From the NCBI GenBank assembly GCA_037957365.1, contig JARHVA010002371.1:62001-126000 (forward strand): DNA of 64,000 nucleotides, in the 5' to 3' direction. A program made the position numbers and the translations under genes. Within the stretch, counting starts at the first letter, position 1. Every line of letters begins with the position of its first letter. Below, piece by piece: positions 19,501 to 29,199 of the stretch. The notes under the pieces were generated by a model. The model saw nothing but the letters and a program-made list of their open reading frames with translations, did not search any database and was not told the DNA's origin. The stretch is from Torreya grandis. Taxonomy: Eukaryota; Streptophyta; Pinopsida; Cupressales; Taxaceae.

Positions 19501-21346
19501 GTCTCAAGTGATACTCCAGCAGCAGAACCAACAGCAACATTTATCCCAAAGTTCTCATCACATTCAACATGCCATAAATCAGAATCTTCATTATTTGCAA
19601 CAGCAACCATCTATTCAGTCACTTGGTCAACTGACGACTGTAGCCAGTCAACAGTTATCTTCAAACAATTCAAAGGTAATTAATCAACACCAATTAGCGA
19701 GTCAGCAGCAGTTGATTAACCAATTTCAATTACATTATGATGATCAACAAAATAAGTACCATTTTCTACAGGGTAATCACATTCCTCAGCAAGATCTACA
19801 TTCCATGATAGGATCTTTGAATGACCAGCTCCATTATCACCAACACCAGTTGCAATCAGAGAAGCAACCACAGCCTTTGCGGGTGATTTTACCAAACCAT
19901 ATAGATGAAAATTCAGAGGTTTCTCATCAGCACCACGGTCAAGCTCCTGATATCTTATCTGGAAAGGAACATAAGCAATGGCAGGATCTATGTAATTCCC
20001 AATCCATAATGTTACACAAAGGAGCAAACCAAGCTATTAATAATGATTCTTCTAATTTACACAACTCCATTGAGCTGAAAAATGTACAGAAGCCACAGCC
20101 GCATGAGACTGGACATTCGCTGGAGTCCCAGGTTAATTTGCAAGTGCGTGCTTCCTCTCAATTAAAACCTGGATCTGTTTCTGAGAGCCACCAGACCAGA
20201 GCTGGAGATGTCAAACTCTTTGGTCAGTTTCTTCTCTCCCAGCCGACCTCATCTTTGAACTCTACAGCATCAACTTCAGAGAGTGGCTTTTCAAAGCCAT
20301 TGTTTTCATTATCCTCCACACCAGTCAGTCTTGTGGAATCTTCTATTTCAGAGGTACCTTATGCCTGCCCTGATGGTACACCTTGTCTTCCATCTGGATT
20401 TGGGCGGATTGGGATTTCCTTCTCTCAGGGTCAATTTCACCATCTTCCAGGCCAGAGTACATCTGCTGTGAACACTGTTGTAAGGAACAATTTATTGGAT
20501 GGTAGAGAACTTGTATGCTTGGCACAAGCAGCAGAGTCAGAAAATGACATGCAGAATAGTCAGACTCTGATTTCTCATGTGGCTCAACGGATTATACGTG
20601 AGGGAAAAGAATGTGATAATACTCATCCTGAAGGTGCCTCTTCATTTGTAAAATTTGATGTGGGAGAGCAATCAAAGAGACTGCAAGATGGTCAAAATCC
20701 AGCTATGAGTTTTGGAATCAAAAGGCTAGCAGATCAAGGCAATGGTCTTGCACTCTCTCCTGGAGACCTTACTGTGACAAATTCTGATCTGAGATCTAGC
20801 GTGCCATGCATGTCCTGCGTAACTGACCTTTCCAGCATGACGGGTAGAAGTAAAGATGTAGATTTGAGTTCAACAATAGGAGCTATTCCATTAAACTCTT
20901 CCCAGGCCAGTGCAATGGTAGAAGCATTTTTGGCTTTAGCTCGAAGGCAAGGTTCTCGTGATGTCCAGTATGTTGGTGGTCATTCCAGTGAAGAACTTCA
21001 TAGAAGTAGAGATTCGCCTGGGAATAATGCTTGCCATGCAGTTAGTGCAAGCAAAAGCGTTGTCACAAATACTCAAACGCCAGCACCGGCACAATCCTTT
21101 GCTGGTGGACTTGAGACTTCACAAGTCACTAGAGACAATTCGTTTTTGGGCCAGCAAGGTATTTTGTATGGTTCTGGAAATGTAGGTTTGGATGTTGGTA
21201 TGTGGAGTTCTGGTATTAACGATCTGCATAGAGTTACTGTACCAACAGTTTCTTCAGTTTGGCCTCATGGCTCTGTGATAATTGAAGGTCAGCCAAGGCC
21301 AAATGACTCCAAAAATGCAGAAGACAGCAAGAGGCAGCATACATAA
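1876..21346 (+). CDS. PWR: POWERDRESS-like SANT/Myb-domain corepressor protein (five coding exons)
   Basis: Spliced gene: exons 1876-2110, 2568-3470, 4255-5505, 16801-17412, 17544-21346. They join in one frame to give 2267 residues, and every coding intron is phase 1 with GT/AG ends. Arabidopsis PWR is a nuclear SANT protein, related to animal NCoR/SMRT, that works with HDA9 and HOS15 to deacetylate histone H3 and affects flowering, AGO10 expression and warmth responses. Family marks seen: a conserved RPRLGWGQGLAKYEKK block (about 317-332), a short coiled coil (about 463-487), a lead-in block around KMPSQILDERERI before the first SANT domain (about 865-914), a second SANT (about 1034-1081), a third Myb-like segment (about 1375-1423), a Gln-rich stretch (about 1555-1785) and a DVKLFGQ motif at about 1889. 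It is longer than the Arabidopsis protein (about 1650 residues from memory), mainly in the Gln-rich part. Family assignment is strong; function is by homology. Confidence 0.85.
2568..3470 (+). CDS. PWR: PWR homolog exon 2 (residues 79-379)
   Basis: The acceptor is ATTTCAG ending at 2567 and the donor GTAAGT at 3471. Length is 903 bp, a multiple of three, so phase 1 is kept. The product is hydrophilic and rich in Ser, Gly, Arg and His. Near its end it carries RPRLGWGQGLAKYEKK, the most diagnostic N-terminal block of plant PWR proteins, just after a basic SPRK segment. The next intron is 3471-4254 (784 bp) and contains no feature I can name. Confidence 0.85.
4255..5505 (+). CDS. PWR: PWR homolog exon 3 (residues 380-796)
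   Basis: The acceptor is TATGCAG at 4248-4254 and the donor GTATGA at 5506. It encodes a short leucine/glutamate heptad-like helix (RLEKLELELELTEKELAKFE at about 468-487), matching the place in PWR proteins where a helix such as ETTESEIDLLENEL lies. It then has an acidic low-complexity stretch and a basic C-terminal part (MILQKKMTLRFSEVVLSLKY) corresponding to the conserved helical block before the SANT region. The 11.3 kb intron that follows joins directly to the conserved lead-in of exon 4, so no exon seems to be missing. Confidence 0.85.
5661..6003 (+). repeat. Three-copy tandem repeat, unit about 115 bp
   Basis: Units begin at 5661, 5775 and 5890 with GTGATG(C/TG)CAT followed by a TATAGTAT/TATAGCAT segment and an AAACACACA-type segment. 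The copies are clearly diverged. Together they form a small minisatellite inside intron 3. Confidence 0.75.
6119..6297 (+). repeat. AT-rich direct duplication with a palindrome
   Basis: A segment starting TATGTTAAAATAATCATCTG occurs twice, near 6119 and 6200. Between them, 6151-6180 forms a near-palindrome with 12-base arms CAATTGGATATA. A third CAATTGGATA lies at about 6243. This is a short local duplication, probably a MITE relic or simple rearrangement. Confidence 0.55.
6549..6797 (-). repeat. LTR of the inverted element, left copy (minus orientation)
   Basis: On the minus strand it starts TGTTGGGTCATA at 6797 and ends TAGAGCCAACA at 6549. It is preceded (higher coordinates) by the purine tract GGATCAAGGGGGAGTT. 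Length is 249 bp, typical of short copia LTRs. Confidence 0.75.
8220..8451 (+). repeat. LTR of the inverted element, right copy (plus orientation)
   Basis: It starts TGTTGGATCATT directly after the purine tract GGATCAAGGGGGAGCT and ends GAGGCAACA, 232 bp. It is the inverted counterpart of the LTR at 6549-6797, with several indels between them. Confidence 0.75.
8926..10212 (-). repeat. 3' LTR of the antisense element
   Basis: 1287 bp, aligned throughout with 11938-13223 with scattered substitutions and few indels. It holds a cluster of near-palindromic ACCGATGTCGGT-like motifs (about 9250-9375) and three TTAGGGTTT motifs (about 9806-9857). In element orientation the latter read AAACCCTAA, the telo-box sequence. 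Confidence 0.88.
10213..10227 (-). other. Polypurine tract of the antisense element
   Basis: Minus strand AAGAGGGGCAGAT followed by the LTR start TGTCATG. Position and purine content fit the plus-strand primer. Confidence 0.75.
10213..11830 (-). pseudogene. Long internal frame of the antisense LTR element, interrupted only by TAG codons
   Basis: From an ATG at 11828-11830 to the purine tract, one minus-strand frame of about 540 codons can be followed without a frameshift. It is broken by eight stops, at 11810-12, 11804-06, 11207-09, 10949-51, 10673-75, 10640-42, 10415-17 and 10340-42, and all eight are TAG. The longest open piece is 11207-11791 (194 residues). The product would be acidic, rich in Ser, Asp, Glu and Gln, with a helical Ala/Arg/Lys stretch around AKEARLVAANARQHLRD and an aromatic-rich part around NFYYTESFMEYFL. 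I recognise no Gag, zinc-knuckle, protease or polymerase motif. Function unknown; it could be a diverged gag or an acquired accessory frame. Confidence 0.7.
11924..11935 (-). other. Primer-binding site (initiator tRNA-Met type)
   Basis: Minus strand reads TGGTATCAGAGC, two bases inside the end of the 5' LTR. This is the usual plant LTR-retrotransposon primer site and fixes the element's orientation. Confidence 0.85.
11938..13223 (-). repeat. 5' LTR of the antisense element
   Basis: 1286 bp, the promoter-bearing LTR in element orientation. It carries the same ACCGATGTCGGT-like cluster (about 12255-12390) and three TTAGGGTTT motifs (about 12818-12868). Any transcript from it would run leftward, antisense to PWR exons 1-3. 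Confidence 0.88.
13345..14010 (-). pseudogene. Penelope-like retroelement fragment: end of RT and GIY-YIG endonuclease
   Basis: On the minus strand a frame from about 14008 to 13643 contains AFLPYIEGVSNKIASFLKRQ and a KSTKDRLEPKS segment. These resemble the region between reverse transcriptase and endonuclease in Penelope-like elements. A one-base frameshift near 13648 leads into YIGETSRSLQTRTKEH, the core of a GIY-YIG nuclease. This is followed by an EKSAMAEH block, an REAIDREKHPKN block and an LSDSWRP tail, with two in-frame stops. Plant copies of this kind (Dryad) are known from conifers. Only the C-terminal part is present; the RT core is missing and no ends or target duplication could be placed. 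Confidence 0.78.
14011..16458. other. Intron 3 sequence without recognised features
   Basis: AT-rich non-coding sequence. Short open frames on both strands have no recognisable motif and are best taken as chance. A 10-bp segment ACCAGAAATAGGAAA recurs near 14151 and 14226 but forms no clear element. Confidence 0.6.
16459..16516. repeat. (AT)29 microsatellite
   Basis: An uninterrupted AT dinucleotide run of 58 bp, about 285 bp before the exon 4 acceptor. Confidence 0.97.
16801..17412 (+). CDS. PWR: PWR homolog exon 4 (residues 797-1000), SANT domain 1
   Basis: The acceptor ends CGAGCAG at 16800 and the donor is GTTGTT at 17413, a weaker match to consensus. Length is 612 bp, phase 1 at both ends. 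It encodes the conserved lead-in ending in INPWTPEEKRIF and then a full SANT fold with the expected aromatic spacing (W in NPWT, F in NKNFQKIA, YY in IEFYYRNQKSEEF). In NCoR-type proteins the first SANT activates the deacetylase and the second contacts histone tails; that is family knowledge. The last intron is only 131 bp (17413-17543). Confidence 0.9.
17544..21346 (+). CDS. PWR: PWR homolog exon 5 (residues 1001-2267), SANT 2, Myb-like 3 and Gln-rich tail
   Basis: The acceptor is GTTGCAG ending at 17543; stop TAA at 21344-21346. SANT 2 (SQWTDNERQLF to FFSKTRKRLGLD) is typical. A third Myb-like segment starts SWTQDEKEKF and ends with a QIKTYFQNSKAKLG helix. Between them lies an acidic region with a small tandem repeat of TTQECQ (near 18470-18520). 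A long Gln/His/Ser-rich part follows (about 19200-19900), suggestive of a flexible interaction surface. The conserved DVKLFGQ motif is at 20207 and a C-terminal AMVEAFLALARRQGSRDV block near 20910. No membrane or signal segment. The large single exon is open for 3.8 kb, strong support for a functional gene. Confidence 0.92.
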
Positions 21347-21880
21347 ATCTTGGGTTAAAGTTTGACAGGACCTTTTCTGTATTATATCACTTCCAGGGAA
21401 AAGCTGGGACTCATAAAGATCTGATCTTTGTCAAGACTTTGCTGCTTCTGATTTTTGCAAGCTTCATTTCCCTGGTGGTTCAAGCCTGTGCAGCTCTTTA
21501 AACTGACAATGATCTCCGTGGATTCAATTTCTGGTTAAGGTGCAGGTACGTTTCTCTCACCGATCTCTTATATTTACTCAAAGCCTGTGTCTTATTTTGT
21601 TACCGGTTACACCAATTATAATATAAACATGCTCTTTTTCTATAGGATCAGCTTTGAAGGAAGTTGAAAGATGCACGAGGATTTTAAAAATTCATCTTAA
21701 CAAGCGAAAGTGCTGCTGTTTTCAGAGAAGTATTTGCTGTGGTATATTTGAAATTTTTATCAGGCAATCCTATGAGAAAGGTACCTGTAATATGCAATGC
21801 AAGCCTCGGCAAGTTGTAATTGGGTTTACATTATCCTTGTAAACGTGTTAAATCCTGTGTAATAATCTTTGTAAATTCCA
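21347..21880 (+). other. PWR homolog 3' UTR with a likely 100-bp intron
   Basis: About 200 nt after the stop, TGCAG|GTACGT at 21541-21551 and TTTTTCTATAG|GATC at 21635-21649 form a plausible GT-AG intron (21546-21645). The following sequence to about 21880 contains TGTAA/AATAAT-type elements that could serve as polyadenylation signals, the last at about 21860. The transcript end is inferred, not seen. Confidence 0.5.
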
Positions 21881-23703
21881 AGTGATGATTTAATGATTCA
21901 AAATTTGTTTGTAAGAATTGCATTCAATGATATTTGAAGAGCAATTTAGTGAGAATTTTTTTGCTTCTAGAATGCCAGTTTATTGATTCTTTTTTACATT
22001 TAAGTGAATCGTAATTTGTAGTGAGGCCCAAATGCCTCTCACATCTAATGCAGTTTCTTATGCAAGCGTGTGAATGATCTAAGATCGATAGATTAAGATC
22101 TTAATGTCTAGCATTCTTATAAATAGTTGGGTATGTTTCTACTTCACATGGAAAGTAGCATATCCGGTCTGTAATTTTTACAAACTATACTGATACATTG
22201 TTGATCCAGTGGAAAATTACTGAAATCCAGCTTTTGTACATTCTTTATGTTGATTCAAATGTGTTCATGCCTGAAATATATGTCTACACTACTGAAAATC
22301 AGATAAATATGCATTCTTTGGCTGAAGGACATGCCTTGATATTATAAATACATGTTACTCTAGCTGAAATCAACTATTTAGATGGATACATTATAGGTAG
22401 AAATGCTCAAACAATGCTCCAATCACCATACCGTTAATGTACAACCAATTTTACCGGTTTGTCAGAACCCCACCTTGTACCCCTACTATTTGGATTCTGG
22501 TTCTGATCCCAGGTCTGATTTCCCTTGGAAACATACTGGGTGGCGTTTCTGGGTTCATTGGGATGGATACATAACAGAATACTGTGACCCTAAAAAGCAA
22601 GAAAACAACAACAAAAAGAACTAACCTAATTTAAATTAACGAACCTACTTGTAAACCCAATTAAGGTGTCTAGTTCTTCCTGCTTGAGATTCTGCTTTGT
22701 TTTGACATCATATGATCAAGTAATGGCCGAAATATTTTTTCTGCAGTTGGGAGGTCAAATGGATGAAGTTTCACCTGCAACTTGGTTGGCACCTTGGTTT
22801 ATAAGAGCTTTTATGTTTCTACAGTCCATTAGATTGAGGAAATGAGTTCTGGGTAATAATGATATCTCGCACACAGCTATTACCCAGAAATTATTAGCTC
22901 AACCTTGGTTTATGTATATTGATGCCCCTTTGCGAATTTATATGTCATTCTGAGGATGCCCCATGTCAATTTTCATGCCATTATGATTTCAGATGACAAT
23001 ATTATGGTCTTTGTATGGACACTGATTTTTCCGGTCATAAGTCTGATCAATTTCAGATTATGAATCTCATATGGCATTGTGGTAAAAAATAGCAATCTCT
23101 TCTTCTAATTGTTCACCTATGCATTGATGGATTCTTCCGAAGATGGAGTGGGCTCATATTAGGGAGTACAATCTGTCAAGTGGAAATTGTGTAATCCATT
23201 TTTTTGGATGTTTGGTTTGCCATTGAAATTTGTTCACTGATTATCTTTATAGGGCTGAACTTATTTTTTATTTTCCATTAATCTCTACCTACAGTAAATA
23301 GTTGCCATGGTGAAATGTATTGGCAAGAGCCAAATGCACCTATACTGGAATGAAAAGGTATTTTGTGCATTGTGTGTATGTAACTGGAAAGTTGTAACTG
23401 CGAACTTTTCACTACAAATCCTGCATTCTGTGAAGTGTGTGGTGCACTTGACCTTTATGATGCCAATGCAGTCATTCTATGTCTTGTATCAAAATTATCT
23501 TCTACTATGTCTGATGCTAACTATGGTATGATTACAACACACAATTACTCTATGATCACATCATATATTATATACTATATGGATGATATATTATCCCCAA
23601 GAATAAATCTAAGCTACACAGAAAACTTGTGAACCTAGGGAGAGCAATCGTAGCAGCTTGGTTCAATAAGTTTTAAGATTACAAGCTTAGATCAAGCAAT
23701 TGC
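21881..23703. other. Intergenic sequence, nothing recognised
   Basis: AT-rich DNA with only short, unconvincing frames on either strand. No LTR, terminal repeat or protein motif was recognised. Confidence 0.6.
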
Positions 23704-24480
23704 TGCTGTGTATCTGAACACAACATATATTTATGTGTTTAGTTTAGCATTACATTTATTATGTTATATTTTAGGTGCCTAGAGTTAATGAAGGGTTAAG
23801 CCATGAGTTAGCTATGGGTTAGTTACGCCGATAGGTGTAACCTACAATGGCATCATCTGGGGGTGGTGGCTGTGGTGTGTGACATTTTGAGATGTCAATA
23901 AAAATCGCCAACCTTAAATGTGGCATCCATTTAACCATTATAGGCAGTTTTTCTTCTTGATTAGATAAGATGATCGAAAAACCATGATATCTTGGGCATA
24001 CAGTTGAGTTTGGAGCCCTTTTTTCCCAATAATATTTTTTCAAGATTAGCGTAGTGATGCAACTAGTTTACTTGGCAATCTATCACCAATCAGTGGGATT
24101 TTTATAGAAAAAGGCATGGAGTTATTAATCAGTGTAGAGCCCTTAAATGGGTGAAACTATGTGATGAATCCGAGATAGGCACCTCAAAATTGATGCATCT
24201 TGGAATTTTTGAGAAAGATGTATTTAAGATATCTGTACTAATTAGGATTTCTAGTGGTTGAATACAAAATGTGAAAAAACCTTAAAGATTGTATTTTTTT
24301 TAATGACAATATCAACTTAATACAAGAGATAGCCGCCATTGTGTGAGAACTCTTTTGTTACAGTTGGATTTCTAGGTGCAATCCATCCTAGAGGAAGCAG
24401 GTGCTGCCATTTTTTTTGTTTATCAACACTTTTACTTTATATTTGTAGTTCTGTTTTCTGTTGTTATTTGGAATGTAACA
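23704..24480 (+). repeat. 5' LTR of gypsy element A
   Basis: Starts TGCTGTGTATCTGAACAC and ends GGAATGTAACA directly before the primer site. Its first 50 bases match the 3' LTR start TGTTGTGTACTTAAACAC at 29090. The left boundary is by comparison with that copy. Confidence 0.75.
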
Positions 24481-24576
24481 AGTGGCATCATAGCTTCAGT
24501 TGATTTTTGCAGCTGCTGCCAAAATGCTGAGGGTAGTTTATCCAAGAAACAACTCAAAGTTTGTGACATAAGAGGA

Positions 24577-25640
24577 GATGAAGGGGTTATTTGATGATTT
24601 CTTTAAGGAGGTTCGAAAAGAGATACATTCATTGAGAATGCGGCCGCAACAACTAGTTGATGAAGAGGACGATGAAAACCCTTTGGGAAAATTTGACACG
24701 GATCCACCAGATGAGGAAGACAGAGAGCAAGAAGATTAGGAGAAAGAGAGAAATATTGCATCATCCTTCTTTTAACCTAGAAATGAAGATCCCACAATTA
24801 TATTTTGGAGGTAAGATTGAGGTCCATACATAAGCTTAAACTGACCTATATAGTACAAAAGATTAAAAGTCAAGATGACAAGTTGAATGTGTCTCTGCAA
24901 CATTTGAATGGTGCTGCCCACTCTTGGGGAGAGTGGAGTTTTATGAACCTTGTGGGGGACTTTTTAGACTTTGCCAAAGCTTTGACAAAGAGAATCGATC
25001 ATAATTGGGATGAACCATACGATACTCAATTAATGCACATGTTTTAGAAAAATGTCCATGGGGGTGCTCATAGAAAAATTTCAAGTTTTGGAGTCCAAGG
25101 CCAAGCTCTTCGAATCTGGTACATAAGATCTATTTTTCCAACCCACGGGTTGAGATTTGAACGGTGGTAAGGATGTTTGAACTAGACTCTTTTGAAAGGG
25201 CTATTATTGGAGCTAGACGAGCAAAAAAACATATGGATGCCTAAAAAATAAAATGGTAGGGACTATTGCGCGTAGATCTTTTACTTGGGATAAGCAAATC
25301 AAAGACAATGGAAAAGTTGGGTTTTCACCGCTTGAAGACCCTAGATGTGAGTTTGCCTATATGTCAACTATTGTAAACCCATTTCATAGGTGTTCCGACC
25401 CATGGAGCAAGGGTCATGTATGTAACCCAAAAAAACTTTTTATGGTAGAGGATGTGGCTTCTTTTGAGCTAGAGTCAAAGTTGGATAATGAGGATACCCT
25501 CGAGAACCTTGATGTAGGGTGTGAACCTGAAAATCTGTTTCTTGATACAGTGGAGACATGGGAAGCACTTGTGTTACTTTCTACAATGATAGTGTTGGAT
25601 TGTTTGGACACATTCGAGCTCTTTGCCTATGTCTAGAAAG
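24577..25640 (+). pseudogene. Gag-like region of gypsy element A
   Basis: From an ATG at 24577 the frame reads an acidic segment with DEEDDENPLGKF, then continues in broken pieces (24805-25047 and 25253-25636) with several stops and frame changes. WGEWSFMNL and FAKALTKRIDHNWDEPYD resemble the helical capsid part of gypsy Gag. No intact zinc knuckle was found. Assignment rests mainly on position between primer site and RT. Confidence 0.55.
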
Positions 25641-25659
25641 CTCGAGTTTTGGTCATGGT

Positions 25660-26860
25660 CGATCTAGGAAGTATACTTAATATTTTGGACAAGAAGCAAG
25701 CCCACAGGGTAGATCCCTATTTAGACACTTCTGAAAGTTTACCCATTCGGGACTAGGACACTGAAGTATTGTGTAGGAGTAGTCCATAATGTGGAACTTT
25801 TAGTGGCAGATTATGTCCTTAAAAATAAAATTCTATATGGCTGATATTGGGGGTGTGGATTTTGTTTTAGGGGTTCAATGGTTATACTCACTTGGAACAT
25901 ACTCCACCAATCATTAGGAGCGATTCTTAACATTCAAGCAAGGTGAACATGAGTGTACTATTAAGTCCTTACCCTCGAGGGAAATCAAAACTATTGATTC
26001 TAGTCAGATTAACAAAATATTGAAGAAGGGGCATTTTGACTTTATGGCTCACCTTTATAGTATGGGTGTAGAATTGAATGTTCCATATGAACAAGCTCAA
26101 CTAATTCTAGAGTTGCTAGTAAAATATAAGATAGTTTTCTAGGATCTACCAAAGAGCTGTACACCAGACAGGGAAATGGATCACATTATTGAGCTTGACC
26201 CTACAAAGGGGCCACTAATGGTACACCCTTAATAGATATAGACAGTTTCAAAAGTCAGAGATAGAAAAATTGATAAGTGAACTTTTGATGGTTGGCACCA
26301 TCGTCCCTAGTAAGAGCCCATATGCTGCTCTAGTGGTAGTATCCAGGAAGAAGGATGGGTTGTATAGATTTTGCATTGATTACATGGCCTTGAACATAAT
26401 CACACTTAAAAATAATTTCCCCATGCCAAGGGTTGTTGATTTGCTTGATGAGTTGCATAGGGTAAAGTATCTCTCAAAGATCGATAATAGATTTGGCTAC
26501 TATCAGATACCTATTCAAGTTCAAGCGTAGGATAAGACTACATTCAAAATGCATCAGGGCCACTGCCAATTTAGGGTCATGTCCGTTGGTCTCAACAATG
26601 GTCCATCCACCTTTCAAGCATTGATGAATAAGATATTTAGTAAATCCTCGCATAAGTTTGTTCTTATGTTTTTTTGATGACATCCTTGTTAATAGTAATT
26701 CATTGCCATCCCATCTTGAGCATTTGGATGTTGTATTGGATATACTATTAGAGGAGAAGTTGGATGCCAAGGCATCTAAGTGTGAATTTGCAAAGGCATC
26801 TTTGGAATACCTTGGCACATTATTTTTGTTGAGGTGGTTCACACTGACCTTGTAACGATC
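25660..26860 (+). pseudogene. Protease and reverse transcriptase region of gypsy element A
   Basis: After a protease-like stretch ending DFVLGVQWLYSLGTY (about 25857), the RT region shows YAALVVVSRKKDGLYRFCID, NNFPMPRVVDLLDEL and KYLSKIDNRFGYYQI (26270-26530). After a TAG comes FKMHQGHCQFRVMSVGL, then FFDDILVNSN at about 26670 in a shifted frame. The catalytic pair is present as FFDD. At least three stops and two frame changes break it. Confidence 0.85.
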
Positions 26861-27600
26861 AAGGGCATACGTGATTGCCCTATGCCCAAGTCTCTTAAGA
26901 AACTTCGTGATTCCCTAGGCTTGGTAAGATTCTATAGAAGATTTGTAAGGAACATCTCAACAATAAGACCTCCCCTGTCCGATCTCACTAGGAAGGATTC
27001 CTTCAAGTGGTCCATTGAGGCACAAACATCCTTCGAGGAGCTCAAGCGTTCTTTGGTCTTCTCAAAGTCTTTTGTCATTGAATGTGATGCTTTTGGATTT
27101 GGATTGGGTGTAGTTTTTTCTCAGGAGGACCACCCCGTCACATTTAAAAGTAGAAAATTGAATGAACGGGAACGAAGGATGTCTATGTATGGTAAGGAGA
27201 TGCTAGCCATGCTTTATATAGTAGCCAAATGGCGTTTGTTTTTGTTGGGGAGCAAGTTTTGTATTAAGACCAACCTAAGCACTTGTTAACTTAAGGGACA
27301 TTAATAGAGGAGCAATATAAATGGATTGATTGCCTACAAGCCTACGACTTTGAGATCCTTTACACGAAAGGGAGAGAAAATGTGGTGGTAGATGTGTTGT
27401 CTTGCCAAGAAGAACTACCAATATTGCAATCCATGTTCTTCAACCAACCTACTTGGATACACGACACCTTCTATAGGACTACTCACCTCACTATGCCTCA
27501 ACCAAACTCAGGCAAGAAATTGAAGATGGGGGAAAGGGGAATGCTTGTTGATCAGTTCGTAATGACATTATCTTTTTCCAAGAATGCATTTACTTAAGGG
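26861..27600 (+). pseudogene. RNase H region of gypsy element A
   Basis: 26834-27289 is open and reads the RT thumb (LGLVRFYRRFVRNIS), the connection (FKWSIEAQTSFEELKRSL) and RNase H (VIECDAFGFGLGVVFSQ, then REKE-like YGKEMLAMLYIVAKWR). The piece after 27300 reads a DFEILYTKGRENVVVDVLS tail in another frame, the usual link to integrase. Confidence 0.85.
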
Positions 27601-28680
27601 GCGACTCTCCCTTTGTTCAAAAGGGGCTCAAGTATGTTCGAGTCTCCATCTACAAGCCATGTTGGGTTCCATAAAATGTATAGAAACATCAATGATAATT
27701 TTTGTTGGAAAGGCATTAAGGTAGACATTTTACAATTTCTAGTTTGAGTGTGACATCTGCCAATGGAACAAGGTTGGGAGTGTTCCTTTGCCATGCCTTA
27801 TGTAGCCATATTTGGTTCCACATCAAAGTGGGAAATTGTGTCAACGAACTTTATCTTGGGACTGCCCAACTCCGAGGGTGAGGATGAAATTATTGTGGTG
27901 GTATATAGATTGACGAAGTATGTCCATTTCATTCCTAAAAGAAAAGCAAGAAACAATGGTGTAAGGTTGGAAAATTGTAGTTCCAACATGTGTTTAAGCT
28001 ACATGAGTTCCCTAAACAAATTATCTACAATTGAGATTGGATTTTTCAAAGTCATTCATGATAGGAGCTATTTCCTAATGCAAGCATTGCATTTAACATG
28101 AGCATTGCGTACCATCCCCAAACAAATGGGCAAATAGAGGTGGTGAACAAGTGCTTGGAAAGGTATTTGAGTATGTATGTAGGGGATAAGTTGAGCAAGT
28201 GGGTACAATGACTACATTTGGTTGAGTACTGGTACAACACGACTTACCATTCAAGGACAAAAATGACACCTTTTAAGTATTTATATGGGTATGAGGCACC
28301 ATCACCATTGGATTGGGTAATTTAGAGGGGAAAGGTCCTAGGGGGGAAGTAGTGCCAGAGATGCAAAACATTTTGCAACTTTTGAGAGATAAATGGTAGT
28401 GAATGCCAATAGGATGAAGTAACAAGTGGATCAACATAGCATAGAGAGGAGGTTTGAAGTCAAGGACATGGTGTTTGTAGAGCTACGATTGAATAAACAA
28501 AAGTTGCAGTGAAAGTATTATTGGCCATACTAGGTGCTAGCAAAGGTGGGGGAAGTTGCATACGCATTGGACATACCAAACAAGGGAAGGTTGCACCATG
28601 TTTGGAAAAAAGGATAGGGGTGCATGTGGTTACATAGATAGAAATGCCGATCACTGATGAAATAGGCAAGCTTGTGCTAG
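27601..28680 (+). pseudogene. Integrase region of gypsy element A
   Basis: 27763-28101 contains NFILGLPNSEGEDEIIVVVY and RLTKYVHFIPKRK, the gypsy integrase core. Both acidic residues expected here are changed (N and Y), so it is inactive besides being broken. Downstream pieces carry YHPQTNGQIEVVNKCLERYL and EYWYNTTYHSRTKMTPF (about 28110-28270) with interspersed stops, and a GPY-like stretch (KYYWPY, about 28520). Confidence 0.85.
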
Positions 28681-28729
28681 AGTCAGAGTGCATGGTTTGG
28701 GGAGGAGTCTAGGAAGCTTTAGAAAAAGG

Positions 28730-28835
28730 CTATGTGAATTTTCAAGGTGAAGTGGAGAGGGCTACCCATGAAGGATGCAACTTTGGAAACAAATGAGTTT
28801 GTAGGCAAGCATTCAAACTTGAAACAATGCTTAAA
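28730..28835 (+). pseudogene. Chromodomain-like tail of gypsy element A
   Basis: One plus-strand frame reads FKVKWRGLPMKDATLE followed by TNEFVGKHSNL, matching the V-K-W-x-G-L-P-x-x-x-A-T-x-E pattern of chromovirus integrase tails. In such elements the domain directs insertion to marked heterochromatin. Confidence 0.75.
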
Positions 28836-29076
28836 AAATGGATAATTTGAAGATAAACATTGAAAAGCACGCTTTTGTTGGAAAACGTGCCCAAAATGCA
28901 GGGGAAGCATTTGAAGTAAAGAAAAAAGTCCTTCTCATTCATTTGTTGTATCAAGTAGTGGTATATGGTATGATGGTCAAAGCTTTCTTGTAGTAGGTAG
29001 AGGTCTGGAGTTACATTCTCATAAAGTAAAATTTTGCATTTTTAGTGTTTCACTAGCTTTTAGGTTAAAGCTCTTT

Positions 29077-29150
29077 AAGGGGGAGGGCATGTTGTGTACT
29101 TAAACACATCTATTTATTTGCTTAGTTTGGCATTACTTCTATGAAGCATT
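29077..29150 (+). repeat. Polypurine tract and truncated 3' LTR of gypsy element A
   Basis: TTTAAGGGGGAGGGCA (29074-29089) is followed by TGTTGTGTACTTAAACAC at 29090. Similarity to the 5' LTR ends after about 60 bp, near 29150, so most of the 3' LTR is lost. Confidence 0.75.
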
Positions 29151-29199
29151 ATAATCACCAACTAGTATTAACAACAAAGAAAAGCAAATGGAAAACACA

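Larger units (their letters stand above)
23704..29150 (+). mobile_element. Decayed Ty3/gypsy chromovirus-type retrotransposon A
   Basis: A 5' LTR (about 23704-24480) is followed by a primer site TGGCATCATAGC (24483-24494), gag-like, protease/RT, RNase H, integrase and chromodomain-like regions in the standard gypsy order. A purine tract AAGGGGGAGGGCA and a truncated 3' LTR beginning at 29090 close the element. All coding parts are on the plus strand and broken by stops and frameshifts. The RT-RNaseH-integrase order and the C-terminal chromodomain place it in the chromovirus branch. It cannot be active. Confidence 0.88.

Noticed and set aside
18363..21185. Alternative plus and minus frames inside PWR exon 5
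   Set aside because: Overlap the 3.8 kb coding frame; their Gln/His/Val-rich composition follows from shifted reading of CAG/CAA-rich DNA.
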